Below are positions 52,523-61,849 of a stretch of DNA of 64,000 nt, piece by piece (the first letter of the stretch is position 1; each line of letters opens with the position of its first letter). Origin of the DNA: JAJRVM01 sp963700515 (GTDB lineage: Bacteria; Planctomycetota; Planctomycetia; Pirellulales; Pirellulaceae); contig CAVOXY010000048.1 in the NCBI GenBank assembly GCA_963700515.1, positions 248,001 through 312,000 of the forward strand, in the 5' to 3' direction. The translations under genes and the position numbers were made by a program. A model generated the notes under the pieces. It saw nothing but the letters and a program-made list of their open reading frames with translations. It searched no databases and had not been told where the DNA came from.

Positions 52523-53922
52523 TTACTTGCCTTCCTCTTTCGGCTCGGGCAGGCGGACCAGCATCCACGTCTGCGTCTCGCCTTCTCCGAAATGAACCAG
52601 CGACGTGGCCTCATCCTGTGTGAGGTTGTAGATGCCTGTCTCCATCACGATATCCTGGTTTTCGCCATCGGCAAATCGCCAAGCCGCTCTTTGTGTCTCG
52701 CGATCCACCATACCCTCGACAGGCCGGCTCTTGTCGGTCGTGTCGTTGTAGAAGGTTCCGGCAATGACCCCTTCCTTGCTGACAGCCAACTGCAGCAGCA
52801 TGTCGGTATCCGCACCGCTTTCGTCGGCCAAGGCGAAGACCCCTAACGGCATCCATTCGACTTTCTCAGCGTCGAGGTCCTGAGGAATACTCTCAGCGAT
52901 CGTTTCCGCCTGCTGATAGTAAGCCTCAGTCGTCGCAACCTGCTGATTGTCGACATAGACATAGTTGTCGCGGTAGACGACCGTATTGCCGTAATCGTAG
53001 ACCACCGGCTGAGCCCAGCTCCAGGCGAACCAACCACCAAAGGCCGCCCAAGTGCATGGTCGCCAGCACCAGTTGCCGGGATACCGGTTCCAGTGCCCGT
53101 GCCATCGCCAGCCCGCGCCGGGTGGGTGCACTCCCCACCAGGCGCGATCAAAGGGGCGACGATCAACGTTGTTCCACCTGTTGCGCGTGGCTCGGATATT
53201 GTTCTCACGATTCACGACAAGATTCTTGTTGCCGCTGCCAATGTTGATATTGGTGCGATCACCAATCTTCGTACGGTCACCGATGTTCGTGCGATCACCG
53301 ATGTTCGCGGTCGCCGATGTTGGGTCGATCGGCGGGACGCGTACCAACACCGGGCCGATCGGCAAGGCCCGGCCGACTGCCACCCGGGAGATCCAGGAAA
53401 TCCGCCAAGTCACCCTGTGAAGGCCGACCGGAACCGGGCCGATTGCCACCCAACCCCGGCCGATTGGCGTTGTCGCCCAAGCTGGGCCGGTTCCCGCCCA
53501 CGTTCGGCCGATTGCCGCCGCCTCCCAAATTCGGGCGGTTGTCACCCGTCCCGGGCCTACCAACAAGGCCTGTCCCGGGCCGTGTGCTGGGTGAGGGCCG
53601 CGTGCTGGGTGCGGGGGGCCGCGTGCTGGGTGAGGGCCGCGTGGCGACATTACCTGCGCCACCGGGTCGGGACACATTCGGTCGGCTGAGCTGCCGACGG
53701 CATGGCAGGTCTGCTGGCCGCGGGACGACTTGTCGCACGGCTCATCGAAGGAGTACGTGCAGCGGCACCGCCACCGCGACTCACACCCCCTCCTCGTGCC
53801 GCACCGCCGCCACCGCCTCCTCGAGCCCCGCCACCGCCGCCACGCGCATCCAATTCGCTGGTTGCCAGTAGCAGGCCAGCAGTCACTATGGTTGTCAACA
53901 ACAATACCCGTTTCATGGTCAT
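52523..53922 (-). CDS. Exported Gly/Arg/Asn-rich surface-type protein, broken by two frameshifts
   Basis: Chaining frames gives one protein. It starts at 53922: signal peptide (RVLLLTTIVTAGLLLATSEL), then an extreme Gly/Arg-rich region (GGGGARGGGGGGAARGGG); after a shift near 53700 a Pro/Ser/Arg- and NRPNLGG-type repeat region; after a shift near 53310 the repeats NIGDRTNIGD (18-base units, 53260-53310). Then comes a folded domain (NRYPGNWCWRPCTWAAFGGW to MLVRLPEPKEEGK). Such proteins occur in planctomycetes, with low-complexity linkers of N-I-G or N-R-P type; role unknown, probably cell surface. The longest single frame is 52523-53677. Confidence 0.75.
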
Positions 53923-53955
53923 GCTCCCTATCTGAATTGCTCGCTCAATGGCTTG

Positions 53956-54864
53956 TCAGTTTGTGCTGCGACGCAGCTCGATCGGACCGATATTCGGTAA
54001 CAGTTCGCCATCCACCTGGCGGCCAATCGACTGGAACGTAATCGTGTTATCGTCGATCACCTGCATGATGTTGGTTGACGACGCCCGACGCCCGTCGGCA
54101 AGCACCTGCAAACTCTTCACGGTCCAGCGGTCTTTCTCTTGGGACCACCGTCCAGCGCCGAAACTACCGTCCGAATCGAACAACCAGGAGCGAATTGTCT
54201 CATTGGCCGGATCCCACCCGATGATCTGAGTGCCCTCGAAATCAACGCGATCCTCAATGAATACCTTGAACGAACGGACGATAAAGTTCTGGTTCGTCGT
54301 CCACCGGCAAGTGGTCGTGACGGTGGCATTTTCGTCAGCATCTTCCCACGTGCCAATCATCCACTCCAGCGACTGGAGTTTATCGTAGTGCGACGGCGCC
54401 ACGGCGGGCTCCTCCTGTTCCGAGACCCGATCCATGCGCCATCCCTCGGCAGTCTTCACGTGCAGAACCTCGTACTCGCTCTCATTCGGCTCCTTGTCGG
54501 GTACAATCACCCGCGCCGTTCCTTTTTCGACCGCCACGTGGGGCGAAAGGAACTGGATCATCGTCCCGACCAATTCCAGTTTGGCGTCCTTCGTCTTGTC
54601 AAAATAGGCAGCAAAACTCTCTTCCAGCTGCTGACGTCCACGTAACGTTTCGCCAGCTGGTGTCACATATTCACCACCTTCACTCCAATGAGCCGCCAGC
54701 GATTTGGCGTCTGCTTTGTTAAACGCGTCCACATACGAATCAATCACCTTTCGTACCGCCGCCTCGTCCTCGTTTGCTGGCTCATCAGCAAACGGCGCAC
54801 CGAGGCCAGTCAGCGAGCCAGCACCGACGATGCAGATCGCCACTATTGACCATAAGGATCTCAT
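53956..54864 (-). CDS. SnoaL-like (SgcJ/EcaC-type) exported protein
   Basis: 302 residues from the ATG at 54864, which follows GGAGGGTGGTCC. Signal peptide (SLWSIVAICIVGAGSLTGLG), then a SnoaL/DUF4440-like cone fold: EAAVRKVIDSYVDAFNKADA, KSLAAHWSEGGEYVTPAGET, GRQQLEESFAAYF. The second half (SLEWMIGTWEDADENATVTT, GTQIIGWDPANETIRSWLFD) is a lipocalin/DUF1579-like beta-barrel. Two-domain proteins like this are common in planctomycetes; function unknown. Convergent with nothing close; the next gene on the same strand (cls) is about 390 bases upstream. Confidence 0.85.
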   Translation of the reverse strand: MRSLWSIVAICIVGAGSLTGLGAPFADEPANEDEAAVRKVIDSYVDAFNKADAKSLAAHWSEGGEYVTPAGETLRGRQQLEESFAAYFDKTKDAKLELVGTMIQFLSPHVAVEKGTARVIVPDKEPNESEYEVLHVKTAEGWRMDRVSEQEEPAVAPSHYDKLQSLEWMIGTWEDADENATVTTTCRWTTNQNFIVRSFKVFIEDRVDFEGTQIIGWDPANETIRSWLFDSDGSFGAGRWSQEKDRWTVKSLQVLADGRRASSTNIMQVIDDNTITFQSIGRQVDGELLPNIGPIELRRSTN

Positions 54865-55257
54865 GGACCACCCTCCTTCTACCCGTAAAAAGACCACGCT
54901 CGTTTCCCCTTGACTATTTCCTATCGCCCACGCCGCCATGCGATCCGCTGCAAGCCGTCCGGAATTCGAGCTAAGCTGAAGACACACGGAAAAGCGCGCA
55001 CGATTGTGGTTAGCATCTCCCCCAAACGTGGCTGCGACGTCTCGCCGCGGCGGCTGCGGTTGGAGACAAGTCTCCCCCGCGAATGCGAGGAACCCGATCC
55101 TTGACTCACCCGCCAGCAGGCCAACCGGCAGCCCCTCCCTAGCGATCAGGGAGATCCCCAAAGCCACACGCCACTATAGGGCGTGAACAGTATTTTACCA
55201 CCGTTTTCCCGCGCGACACGAACTGATTTCCCCACATGGGGACGGTGGCTAGCTCCG
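54865..55257. other. Intergenic region with a hairpin
   Basis: CTCCCT (55135-55140) and AGGGAG (55148-55153) form a short stem, 105 bases after the cardiolipin synthase stop on the minus strand. Nothing else recognisable. Confidence 0.4.
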
Positions 55258-55865
55258 CTACAACAGCGGGCTGACGAGTCGGAGGGTGTTTTCCAGGAAG
55301 CGGTTTCCAAAGGAACGCTGGCTCCACTGCGCCGGATCAAGACGATCGGAGTTGGCCAGGTAGGTCTGTTGCAGGGAGCGCAACTGCTGGCCGAATGGGG
55401 CATCGTACACGAACATCGCTACCTCGTAGTTCAGCCAGAGACTCCGCATGTCCAGATTCACGGTACCGAACATCGAGATTGTGGAGTCGACAACGATCGA
55501 TTTGGTGTGCAGCAAGCCGGCTCGATACAGGTAGATTTCCACGCCACTTCCCAACAGATCATCGTAGTAGGATCGGCTCGCGTACCGCGTCAGCCGTGAG
55601 TCCACTCGCTCCGGAACAATCAGACGGACCCGAACACCACGGCCGGCGGCACCGCGCAAGGCTCGGAGTAAGGAATCATCTGGCACCAGGTAAGGCGTGC
55701 TAAGCACCAATTCATCCTGCGCGGAGTTGATCAAGGCCAGAATCATTTGCAGTAGTCCGTCTCCCGATTCGCCTGGTCCGGAGGGAATGACCTGGATATC
55801 GGCAGACCCCTGCGACTGGACGAGACGCAACTGCACACTTTCGATGAGCAGGCTCGATGGGCTCT
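55258..55865 (-). CDS. cls: Cardiolipin synthase, C-terminal part (frameshifted)
   Basis: From about 55865 the frame reads SPSSLLIESVQLRLVQSQGS, DIQVIPSGPGESGDGLLQMI, ELVLSTPYLVPDDSLLRALR and the second HKD motif HTKSIVVDSTISMFGTVNLD. It ends FGNRFLENTLRLVSPLL. Joined to the upstream frame (55712-56722) by one shift near 55862 (a CCGGAGAGCCC stretch). Confidence 0.83.
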
Positions 55866-56722
55866 CCGGTCTCCAGAACCCAGTCTCCCAACATCGTGGC
55901 GGCCAGCAGAGCAACGGCGGCGCCTTGGATGCGTACCATCGCATCCACCCATTGGCCCACACCCGCATCCTGTTTGAAGAATCGCGGGTCGACCAGGTTC
56001 ATACTGCCGGTCCAGGCCAGTTCATCGTCGACGACGACGATCTTGCGGTGCAGACGCAGGTCGGTGCGGCCCACCAGGCTGCGCAGCAATCCGACGGGCA
56101 GCGCAGGTCGCAGGTCGACCCCCGCCGCGCGGAGCCGCTGCGGCTGTTTCCCCTTCCACCAGGGACGAGCGCCGAGCGCGTCGATCAGCAAGCGGCAGGA
56201 AACACCACGTTGGGCGGCCCGGATCACCGCCTCCAACACCTCATCCGCACTCCCTCCTTCGTGCCAGATATAAAACTCCATTAAGACGCTGGTCTGTGCC
56301 GCATCCACGTCCCGAGCAATCGCCAGCAGCATCTCGCGGGTGTCCGAAAACATCTCGAAACTGCTTCCCTGCACCGTTGGACTCCCCACCATGGCACGCC
56401 CCAGTCGATCCATGCCCTGCGCCGCGGGAATGTGTTGCGACCAGTCGACTTCGGTCAGCCCATCCCGCAGCGCTGCTTGCGCAATCGGTTCGAAGCCAGT
56501 CCGTAGAGTCCCTATCCTCTGTGCGCGTGTCCGACCAATCCGCCGTTCGCCAATCATGAAGTAAAGCACGACGCCGCCCAGCGGAACCGTCGCGACCAGC
56601 AGTAGCCAGGCAAGTGCCACACCAGTCGGTGGTCGTTTCATGATGACACGTACCATGGTCCCGATCACAATTGTACCGTGTACAATAATCATGAGTGTCG
56701 AGGGGTGCAGCAAGAACGACAT
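55712..56722 (-). CDS. cls: Cardiolipin synthase, N-terminal part (frameshifted)
   Basis: About 337 codons from the ATG at 56722 (an upstream start at 56953 would add 77 residues with no family match). Two N-terminal membrane helices (TLMIIVHGTIVIGTMVRVIM, GVALAWLLLVATVPLGGVVL) are followed by the phospholipase D fold with the first HKD motif HRKIVVVDDELAWTGSMNLV and GQWVDAMVRIQGAAVALLAA. The true frame ends near 55862; residues after LGDWVLETG are read-through. The enzyme joins two phosphatidylglycerol molecules to cardiolipin at the inner membrane. Divergent from the glycosidase at 56952. Confidence 0.88.
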   Translation of the reverse strand: MSFLLHPSTLMIIVHGTIVIGTMVRVIMKRPPTGVALAWLLLVATVPLGGVVLYFMIGERRIGRTRAQRIGTLRTGFEPIAQAALRDGLTEVDWSQHIPAAQGMDRLGRAMVGSPTVQGSSFEMFSDTREMLLAIARDVDAAQTSVLMEFYIWHEGGSADEVLEAVIRAAQRGVSCRLLIDALGARPWWKGKQPQRLRAAGVDLRPALPVGLLRSLVGRTDLRLHRKIVVVDDELAWTGSMNLVDPRFFKQDAGVGQWVDAMVRIQGAAVALLAATMLGDWVLETGEPIEPAHRKCAVASRPVAGVCRYPGHSLRTRRIGRRTTANDSGLDQLRAG

Positions 56723-56951
56723 GCGGTACTCCTGGGGTGGCACAGCAGACTGCCGTTTGCAGATGGCAGAACGCAGACCAAGTGGAAAGTCGTCGACACG
56801 CCATGGTACAATCTGCGACGGTCCGCAGCGGCTCGCGGCAAGCGCAGAACATGGCGAGTCGATGCAGGATTGTAGCACGAGCCCCAATCCTCGTTCTACT
56901 GTTGAGCAGAACCTCGTTGCCCTGCCATACAGATTCCGTTGGAGATTCCCC

Positions 56952-58478
56952 ATGAGATGGTTCCGTCCGCTTACGGTCGTTGTCCTGTGCTGCTTCGCCT
57001 CTCGGCTGACATCCGTGTTGGCGGCCCAGGGAGATGAAAGTAGTCAGCTCCATTTGACGATCCCGCATTTAGCCACGAACGATCGGACGATCAATGACGC
57101 CTTTCGCATCGCCATCGGCGATCTGGTGGGAAACATCACGCCTTATCAGGACGGCTTGCTTGACCATCCGGTGCCGGTGATTCTGGCAGGGCTAGACTAC
57201 GGCACGCCATGGACCCGGGACGCGTCGATCAACGCCTGGAACGGTGCATCACTGCTGGCTCCCGACGCCGCGCGAAATACGCTGCTGGCCGTGCTGCAGC
57301 GCACCGATCAGGGAATCCGCATCGGCGGACAGTACTGGGATTGCATCGTCTGGTCGACCGGAGCCTGGCAGCATTACTTGTACACTGGCGATCGAGAGTT
57401 CCTGGCTCTGGCGCTCGAAGCGACCCGCAACACGCTCGCGCATTACGAAGCAACGGAATGGGATCGCGAAACGGGGCTGTTTCGCGGTCCCGGTTGGAGC
57501 GACGGAGTGGCCGGCTACCCCATGGCGTACGCCGATTGCCATGGCTCCAGCTCGATTCTCGACTGGCCCCAGTGCAATCCAGACAAGATCGCCAAGCCGG
57601 GCTATGGCATCCCGATGCAAGCTCTATCGACCAACTGTTTGTATTACAGCGCCTACCTGGTGGCCGTACAAATGGCTCAAGAGTTGACGACAGCTCCCGA
57701 TCCGACGTGGGGCGAGAAGGCGGAAGCACTCAAGCGAGCCATCAATCGGCACTTCTGGCTGGAACAGCAGGGGACCTATCGCTTTCTGGTAGGACCGCTG
57801 GGATCCTGCGATTACCAGGAAGGACTGGGACATGCTTACGCGCTGCTGTTCGGGATCGCCAGCCCACAACAAGTCGAGCAAGTGTTTGCCAACGTGCATG
57901 TCACGCCCGCAGGGCTACCTTGTGCCTGGCCCAGTTTTCCACGTTATGACGCCCCCGACGGTCTGGCATTCGCCCGCCATGCCGGCACGGTCTGGCCGCA
58001 GATTCAAGGGTTCTGGGCCGAGGCGGCCGCCCGCGGGAAAAAGCCCGAGGTGTTTGCTCATGAACTACTCAACCTGGCTCGTCACGCCCGTCGCGACAGG
58101 CATTTTGCCGAGATCTACCACCCCCTCACCGGCGAGATCTATGGCGGTATGCAGGAAGCCGGTGACGAAGGAATGATCCTCTGGGAAGCAACATCCCGGC
58201 AGACGTGGGCCGCCACGGCATACCTGAGAATGGTGCTGTTGGGCTTGGTCGGCCTGCGCTGTGATACCGAGGGCCTGCGATGTGAACCTTGCTTGCCGGC
58301 CGGAATTCAAACGGTCGAACTGAGGAACCTGCGATATCGTGACGCGCTATTGGATATTCGCATCAGCGGAAAGGGAACCACGGTTAAACAGTACACTGTC
58401 AACGACCACCCGACAGAGGCGATTCTTGTGGATGCTCACACGAAAGGAAACGTCCGCATCGTTGTCCGGTGCGAATAG
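56952..58478 (+). CDS. Six-hairpin glycosidase-like protein (glycogen debranching/GH-like), exported
   Basis: About 508 residues from the ATG at 56952, which follows TTGGAGATTCCCC. Signal peptide (RPLTVVVLCCFASRLTSVLA). The (alpha/alpha)6 fold is indicated by VILAGLDYGTPWTRDASINA, YWDCIVWSTGAWQHYLYTGD, PGWSDGVAGYPMAYADCHGS, GLGHAYALLFGIASPQQVEQ, HAGTVWPQIQGFWAEAAARG and MILWEATSRQTWAATAYLRM. Asp in WTRD and Glu in LWEAT are candidate catalytic residues as in amylo-1,6-glucosidase-type barrels. Substrate unknown. Confidence 0.83.
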   Translation: MRWFRPLTVVVLCCFASRLTSVLAAQGDESSQLHLTIPHLATNDRTINDAFRIAIGDLVGNITPYQDGLLDHPVPVILAGLDYGTPWTRDASINAWNGASLLAPDAARNTLLAVLQRTDQGIRIGGQYWDCIVWSTGAWQHYLYTGDREFLALALEATRNTLAHYEATEWDRETGLFRGPGWSDGVAGYPMAYADCHGSSSILDWPQCNPDKIAKPGYGIPMQALSTNCLYYSAYLVAVQMAQELTTAPDPTWGEKAEALKRAINRHFWLEQQGTYRFLVGPLGSCDYQEGLGHAYALLFGIASPQQVEQVFANVHVTPAGLPCAWPSFPRYDAPDGLAFARHAGTVWPQIQGFWAEAAARGKKPEVFAHELLNLARHARRDRHFAEIYHPLTGEIYGGMQEAGDEGMILWEATSRQTWAATAYLRMVLLGLVGLRCDTEGLRCEPCLPAGIQTVELRNLRYRDALLDIRISGKGTTVKQYTVNDHPTEAILVDAHTKGNVRIVVRCE

Positions 58479-58501
58479 ACGCTCGACGTACCGTGCTGCA
58501 G

Positions 58502-60451
58502 CTATTGCCCGGTCCGGCCTTTGCGCGTGGCCCGTTGCTGCGGCCGGTCTTTCTGAGCTTGTTCGCGTTGGAACAGTCGATGCTCAGACACAATCCACTG
58601 CACGACACCCGGCGTGGCGGTGAGGACGGGCAAGAGTTCCTCAATGCAGATCGTCGCATCCTCGGGACTGCCCAGGGCCGACCCATCTGTCACGACAGGG
58701 GGAGAGACGGCGGTGAGTACTTTGGGAACATGCGGGTTACAGGTCAGCGCAGCGCGAATTTCCCGCCGCGCGGCATCCGAACTCCCGCTCAGCCGAAAAG
58801 CCAAGATCGCTTGGGCATAAGCCCATTGCGTGGAATGTTCGCGATAGGCCTTCAGCAGGCGCGCGGCCTCGACATCACGGTTGGTTGCCATCAGCCGGGG
58901 GAGCAACAGGTAGCGTGCCCCTTGATGGTCTTCGGGATCCAGTTGCAGCAGTTGCTGAAACTGTTGAATGGCGTCATCCAGTTGCCCCAGCTCGTCGAAG
59001 GTCATGGCCAGCCCCATGCGAGCGCGCAAATGGCTTTCGTCCGTGGTGACGGCCCAGACATTCACATCGTCCTGACGAGACAACTGGCCCGGCACCCAAT
59101 CCTCGCCGACTGCCACGGCTCTCTGATAGTGCAGCAACTGGACATCGAGCGTAGGAGACATCTCGCCGAGAATCACGTGTGCTTCGATACAATCGGGGTC
59201 ATGCTGCAGTGCCTGTTGAGCAAGTTGCCTGGTCCGGCGTCCAAATGTCTCGATCGCCTGATAACACAAAGCACGAGCCATCTCGGCGGGCGTCTCTGGC
59301 TTGATCCCAATACCGTCATACGACACGCCCGAAGCCGTTCCCCGCAACAACATGTCCGCCCCTACCAGCACGGACGCCAACCGCTGCTCCGAATACAGTT
59401 CCAGCATCATGCGCAATTGATCATTGATTCGAGGATCGGGCTTGTAGCCACGCATCATCCACTGCTGCGGAGTGGCGGGGCGAATGAGATCGGGGATGGA
59501 CAGCGTGTACTTCGCTCTGACGCCGTCGCTGCGCAGCACCGTCTTGGTCCATCGCCCTCGATCAATCTGCTCCACGGTAGCGGCGGCGAGCACCTGCAGG
59601 AGACCTTCCAGAAAGACCAGCTGCCGGGCCGAAGGACGAACGACTTCCGAACCTTCGTACTTGACGATCCTCGGATAGGCCTGCGGCCCGGCTGTCGCCA
59701 GCTCATAGTCTTCCCAGAGATTCGCGTCCTCGATCGGTATCCACGCGACTTGACCGTACGACAATTGCCACAGAGGCATGTCTTGCCAGCCACTCTTTTG
59801 AGTGCAGTAACGAAAATGATCCTGGGGGGTGTCTCGCAACCCAATTCCATACAATTCGCGATCTGCGCCGAACACGGCGACGTGCTTCATCCCCGGCGGA
59901 GGCGTGGGGGTGTGGATGCGGATCAAATCATCTTCGCAGAGATGGAGCCAGGGCTGCGCGCGATAGAAAGCGGCGGCGGCCTCCGCAAATCCGCGTACCT
60001 GCTCGACCGCGACCCCTGGCGTGTCGAGCAACGAGTCAATACGTGCCGTACCCCGGCGGTGGAGCTTCGCCAGGTCCACCTCCACTTCATCCATTTCCAC
60101 CATCTGCTCCACCAGACGGATATCGATCTCGCAGCCTGCCAACGCTGTTTGGAGATGCTGCGCCAGGGCCGGATCTGTCACTTGAATGCAACCCGGACGG
60201 AATTGCCGATCCTCGACGGCAAACACGACGAGGCTCGACAAGAGACAACTCGCACTGGCTTCCTCGGGACGCACGGCCCGCAACTCGCTCATCGAACGAT
60301 CGCTGGCATCCACCCAGAGCGGCATGATCGGTCGAAACAGATTGCCCTGCTCGTCCGTGACCCAGGCGATCATGCGCAAGAATTTCCCCTGCCACGTTCT
60401 GTCCGGACGCCGCGGTAGCCGGCGAAATCGTTGGATCACATCACTATCCAT
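58502..60451 (-). CDS. TPR-containing protein of unknown function
   Basis: 649 residues, no signal peptide. The N-terminal half (WQGKFLRMIAWVTDEQGNLF, PIMPLWVDASDRSMSELRAV, LHLCEDDLIRIHTPTPPPGM) is an alpha/beta region of a type seen in planctomycete proteins with no assigned function. The C-terminal half has TPR-like helical pairs: CIEAHVILGEMSPTLDVQLL, HLRARMGLAMTFDELGQLDD and AIQQFQQLLQLDPEDHQGAR, ending in a basic tail (RPQQRATRKGRTGQ). Cytoplasmic. The antisense frame of nearly the same length is a shadow. Nothing adjacent suggests a role. Confidence 0.8.
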   Translation of the reverse strand: MDSDVIQRFRRLPRRPDRTWQGKFLRMIAWVTDEQGNLFRPIMPLWVDASDRSMSELRAVRPEEASASCLLSSLVVFAVEDRQFRPGCIQVTDPALAQHLQTALAGCEIDIRLVEQMVEMDEVEVDLAKLHRRGTARIDSLLDTPGVAVEQVRGFAEAAAAFYRAQPWLHLCEDDLIRIHTPTPPPGMKHVAVFGADRELYGIGLRDTPQDHFRYCTQKSGWQDMPLWQLSYGQVAWIPIEDANLWEDYELATAGPQAYPRIVKYEGSEVVRPSARQLVFLEGLLQVLAAATVEQIDRGRWTKTVLRSDGVRAKYTLSIPDLIRPATPQQWMMRGYKPDPRINDQLRMMLELYSEQRLASVLVGADMLLRGTASGVSYDGIGIKPETPAEMARALCYQAIETFGRRTRQLAQQALQHDPDCIEAHVILGEMSPTLDVQLLHYQRAVAVGEDWVPGQLSRQDDVNVWAVTTDESHLRARMGLAMTFDELGQLDDAIQQFQQLLQLDPEDHQGARYLLLPRLMATNRDVEAARLLKAYREHSTQWAYAQAILAFRLSGSSDAARREIRAALTCNPHVPKVLTAVSPPVVTDGSALGSPEDATICIEELLPVLTATPGVVQWIVSEHRLFQREQAQKDRPQQRATRKGRTGQ

Positions 60452-60581
60452 GCCTCTGTTCCTCCCAGGTCACAAGATAGCACCACACATGGCGGCACTG
60501 CCAAACCAGAAACAGGCTGGACGGGGATGACAACGACGGAAACACCAGACAATACAGAATACCATATTTGCTCGACGCGCA

Positions 60582-61316
60582 TCAGTCCTCTCGAAGATAG
60601 ATATGGCGGAACTGCACCAATGCAGGGGGACTGGTCCATTGACCCTCGGCGTTCTTCGCACCATGATGCTGCAGGCCCAGAGGTCCTTCCGAGGGCAGGC
60701 CGGGCAACCGAGCGTTTTCGATCACTTGCCGGCCGTTCAGTTTCACCCACAACCGGTCCCCTTTCACGGTGATCTCGAAGGTATTCCATTGGCCAATGTC
60801 GTGATCGGCGTTGGTTTTCGGAGTCACCGCCGCACGCACCTCGGCCGGCATACCCTGGTCCATACGATAACCGTAGACTTCGCCCGATCCAGTGGGCCAA
60901 CACCAGATGTTCACTTGCGACTTGCCTTGACCACGCAACAAGATACCGGAGTCAGAATCGGGAACGCTGAGCTGGATCTCTTTCCCACTGGCATCCTTCT
61001 TGTGGCTCCCGTCGCCGCGAATGATCGGCACGCGTGGATTGATGTAAGGAGTCTCCTTGATCCGCCAGTCCACCAGCAAGGTGAAATCCTTGTACGACTT
61101 CTCAGTCCAGAGGCTCTTATCCCCTTTGGCTTCACTCGATGCATCGTAGTCGATGACGCCATCGAGGATCTGCCAGTGACCATTGTCTCCTGAGGGCACC
61201 TTCCAATGGGTGAAATCGCAGCCATCAAAAAGCGACACGAAACCAGCTGGAGGCTGTGCCTGCGCCGTGGCGACTGCCAGCACCATGCCAAACCAAATCA
61301 GCAAGCGACTTTTCAT
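60582..61316 (-). CDS. DUF1080 (3-keto-disaccharide hydrolase domain) protein, exported
   Basis: About 244 residues from the ATG at 61316 (nine bases after AGGGAG; an in-frame ATG lies nine bases further up). Signal peptide (LLIWFGMVLAVATAQAQPPA), then the concanavalin-like DUF1080 domain: GFVSLFDGCDFTHWKVPSGD, KDFTLLVDWRIKETPYINPR, SDSGILLRGQGKSQVNIWCW, GQWNTFEITVKGDRLWVKLN and EGPLGLQHHGAKNAEGQW. Family members act on 3-keto-glycosides in the periplasm and are abundant in planctomycetes. A pair-forming oxidoreductase of the Gfo/Idh type lies elsewhere in the window but not adjacent. Confidence 0.92.
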   Translation of the reverse strand: MKSRLLIWFGMVLAVATAQAQPPAGFVSLFDGCDFTHWKVPSGDNGHWQILDGVIDYDASSEAKGDKSLWTEKSYKDFTLLVDWRIKETPYINPRVPIIRGDGSHKKDASGKEIQLSVPDSDSGILLRGQGKSQVNIWCWPTGSGEVYGYRMDQGMPAEVRAAVTPKTNADHDIGQWNTFEITVKGDRLWVKLNGRQVIENARLPGLPSEGPLGLQHHGAKNAEGQWTSPPALVQFRHIYLRED

Positions 61317-61419
61317 GAGCGACATCTCCCTGTTTTGCCAACCACTAAGCACCAATCACTGGGCCTGGACGAAATTGAAACATACCCGTTCACAGCATCC
61401 GGCGGCAAACGCTGACTCT

Positions 61420-61620
61420 TGGCCTCCGTCTTACTCTTACTCTTACTCTTACTCTTACTCTTCTTCTTCCTCCTCCGAGCTGGCCCAAAACCCGCGTCTA
61501 TGTCGCTGGCAAAGGGGTGCCGTTCATGCAGTGTTCAGTGAAGTTGCCTCCAAGTGCAGCAGAGGGGGAAGGGAGTAAGATTATGAGTAAGATTATGAGT
61601 AAGAGTAAGATGGCACAGTA
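61420..61620 (+). repeat. Hexamer low-complexity repeats
   Basis: TCTTAC repeats about five times at 61429-61460, followed by TCTTCTTCCTCCTCC. A second block, AAGATTATGAGT and related steps, lies at 61578-61612; a similar block is at 25310-25345 on the opposite strand. Confidence 0.85.
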
Positions 61621-61654
61621 ACGGAGCCCTGCCGCGTCAGGACTCCATGAACGG

Positions 61655-61843
61655 TTACCTTGAAACATACCCCGAGGGATGGTCACGTACAACCACATCG
61701 AACACTCGAGCCGATTCATCAAGTTGCCCCACGACCCGGTCCTTCAGCAGCGTTTGGAGGTCGCGATTGCGAAGTCCCACGGATAACCGGAATTGCGCAA
61801 CTTGCTCGGGGCGCAGTAAGATTTCGATCCGGGCAAACGCCAA
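61655..61843 (-). CDS. Small hypothetical protein downstream of the rhodanese-membrane gene
   Basis: 62 residues (MAFARIEILLRPEQVAQFRL then SVGLRNRDLQTLLKDRVVGQ). Starts seven bases after the stop of the preceding gene on the same strand, which suggests coupling. No family recognised; amphipathic helix in the middle. Confidence 0.4.
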   Translation of the reverse strand: MAFARIEILLRPEQVAQFRLSVGLRNRDLQTLLKDRVVGQLDESARVFDVVVRDHPSGYVSR

Positions 61844-61849
61844 GGCCCG

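Noticed and set aside
58469..60418. 649-residue plus-strand frame antisense to the TPR gene
   Set aside because: It is the near-mirror of the minus-strand gene, of equal length, with an Arg/His/Gln-rich low-quality composition and no domain.
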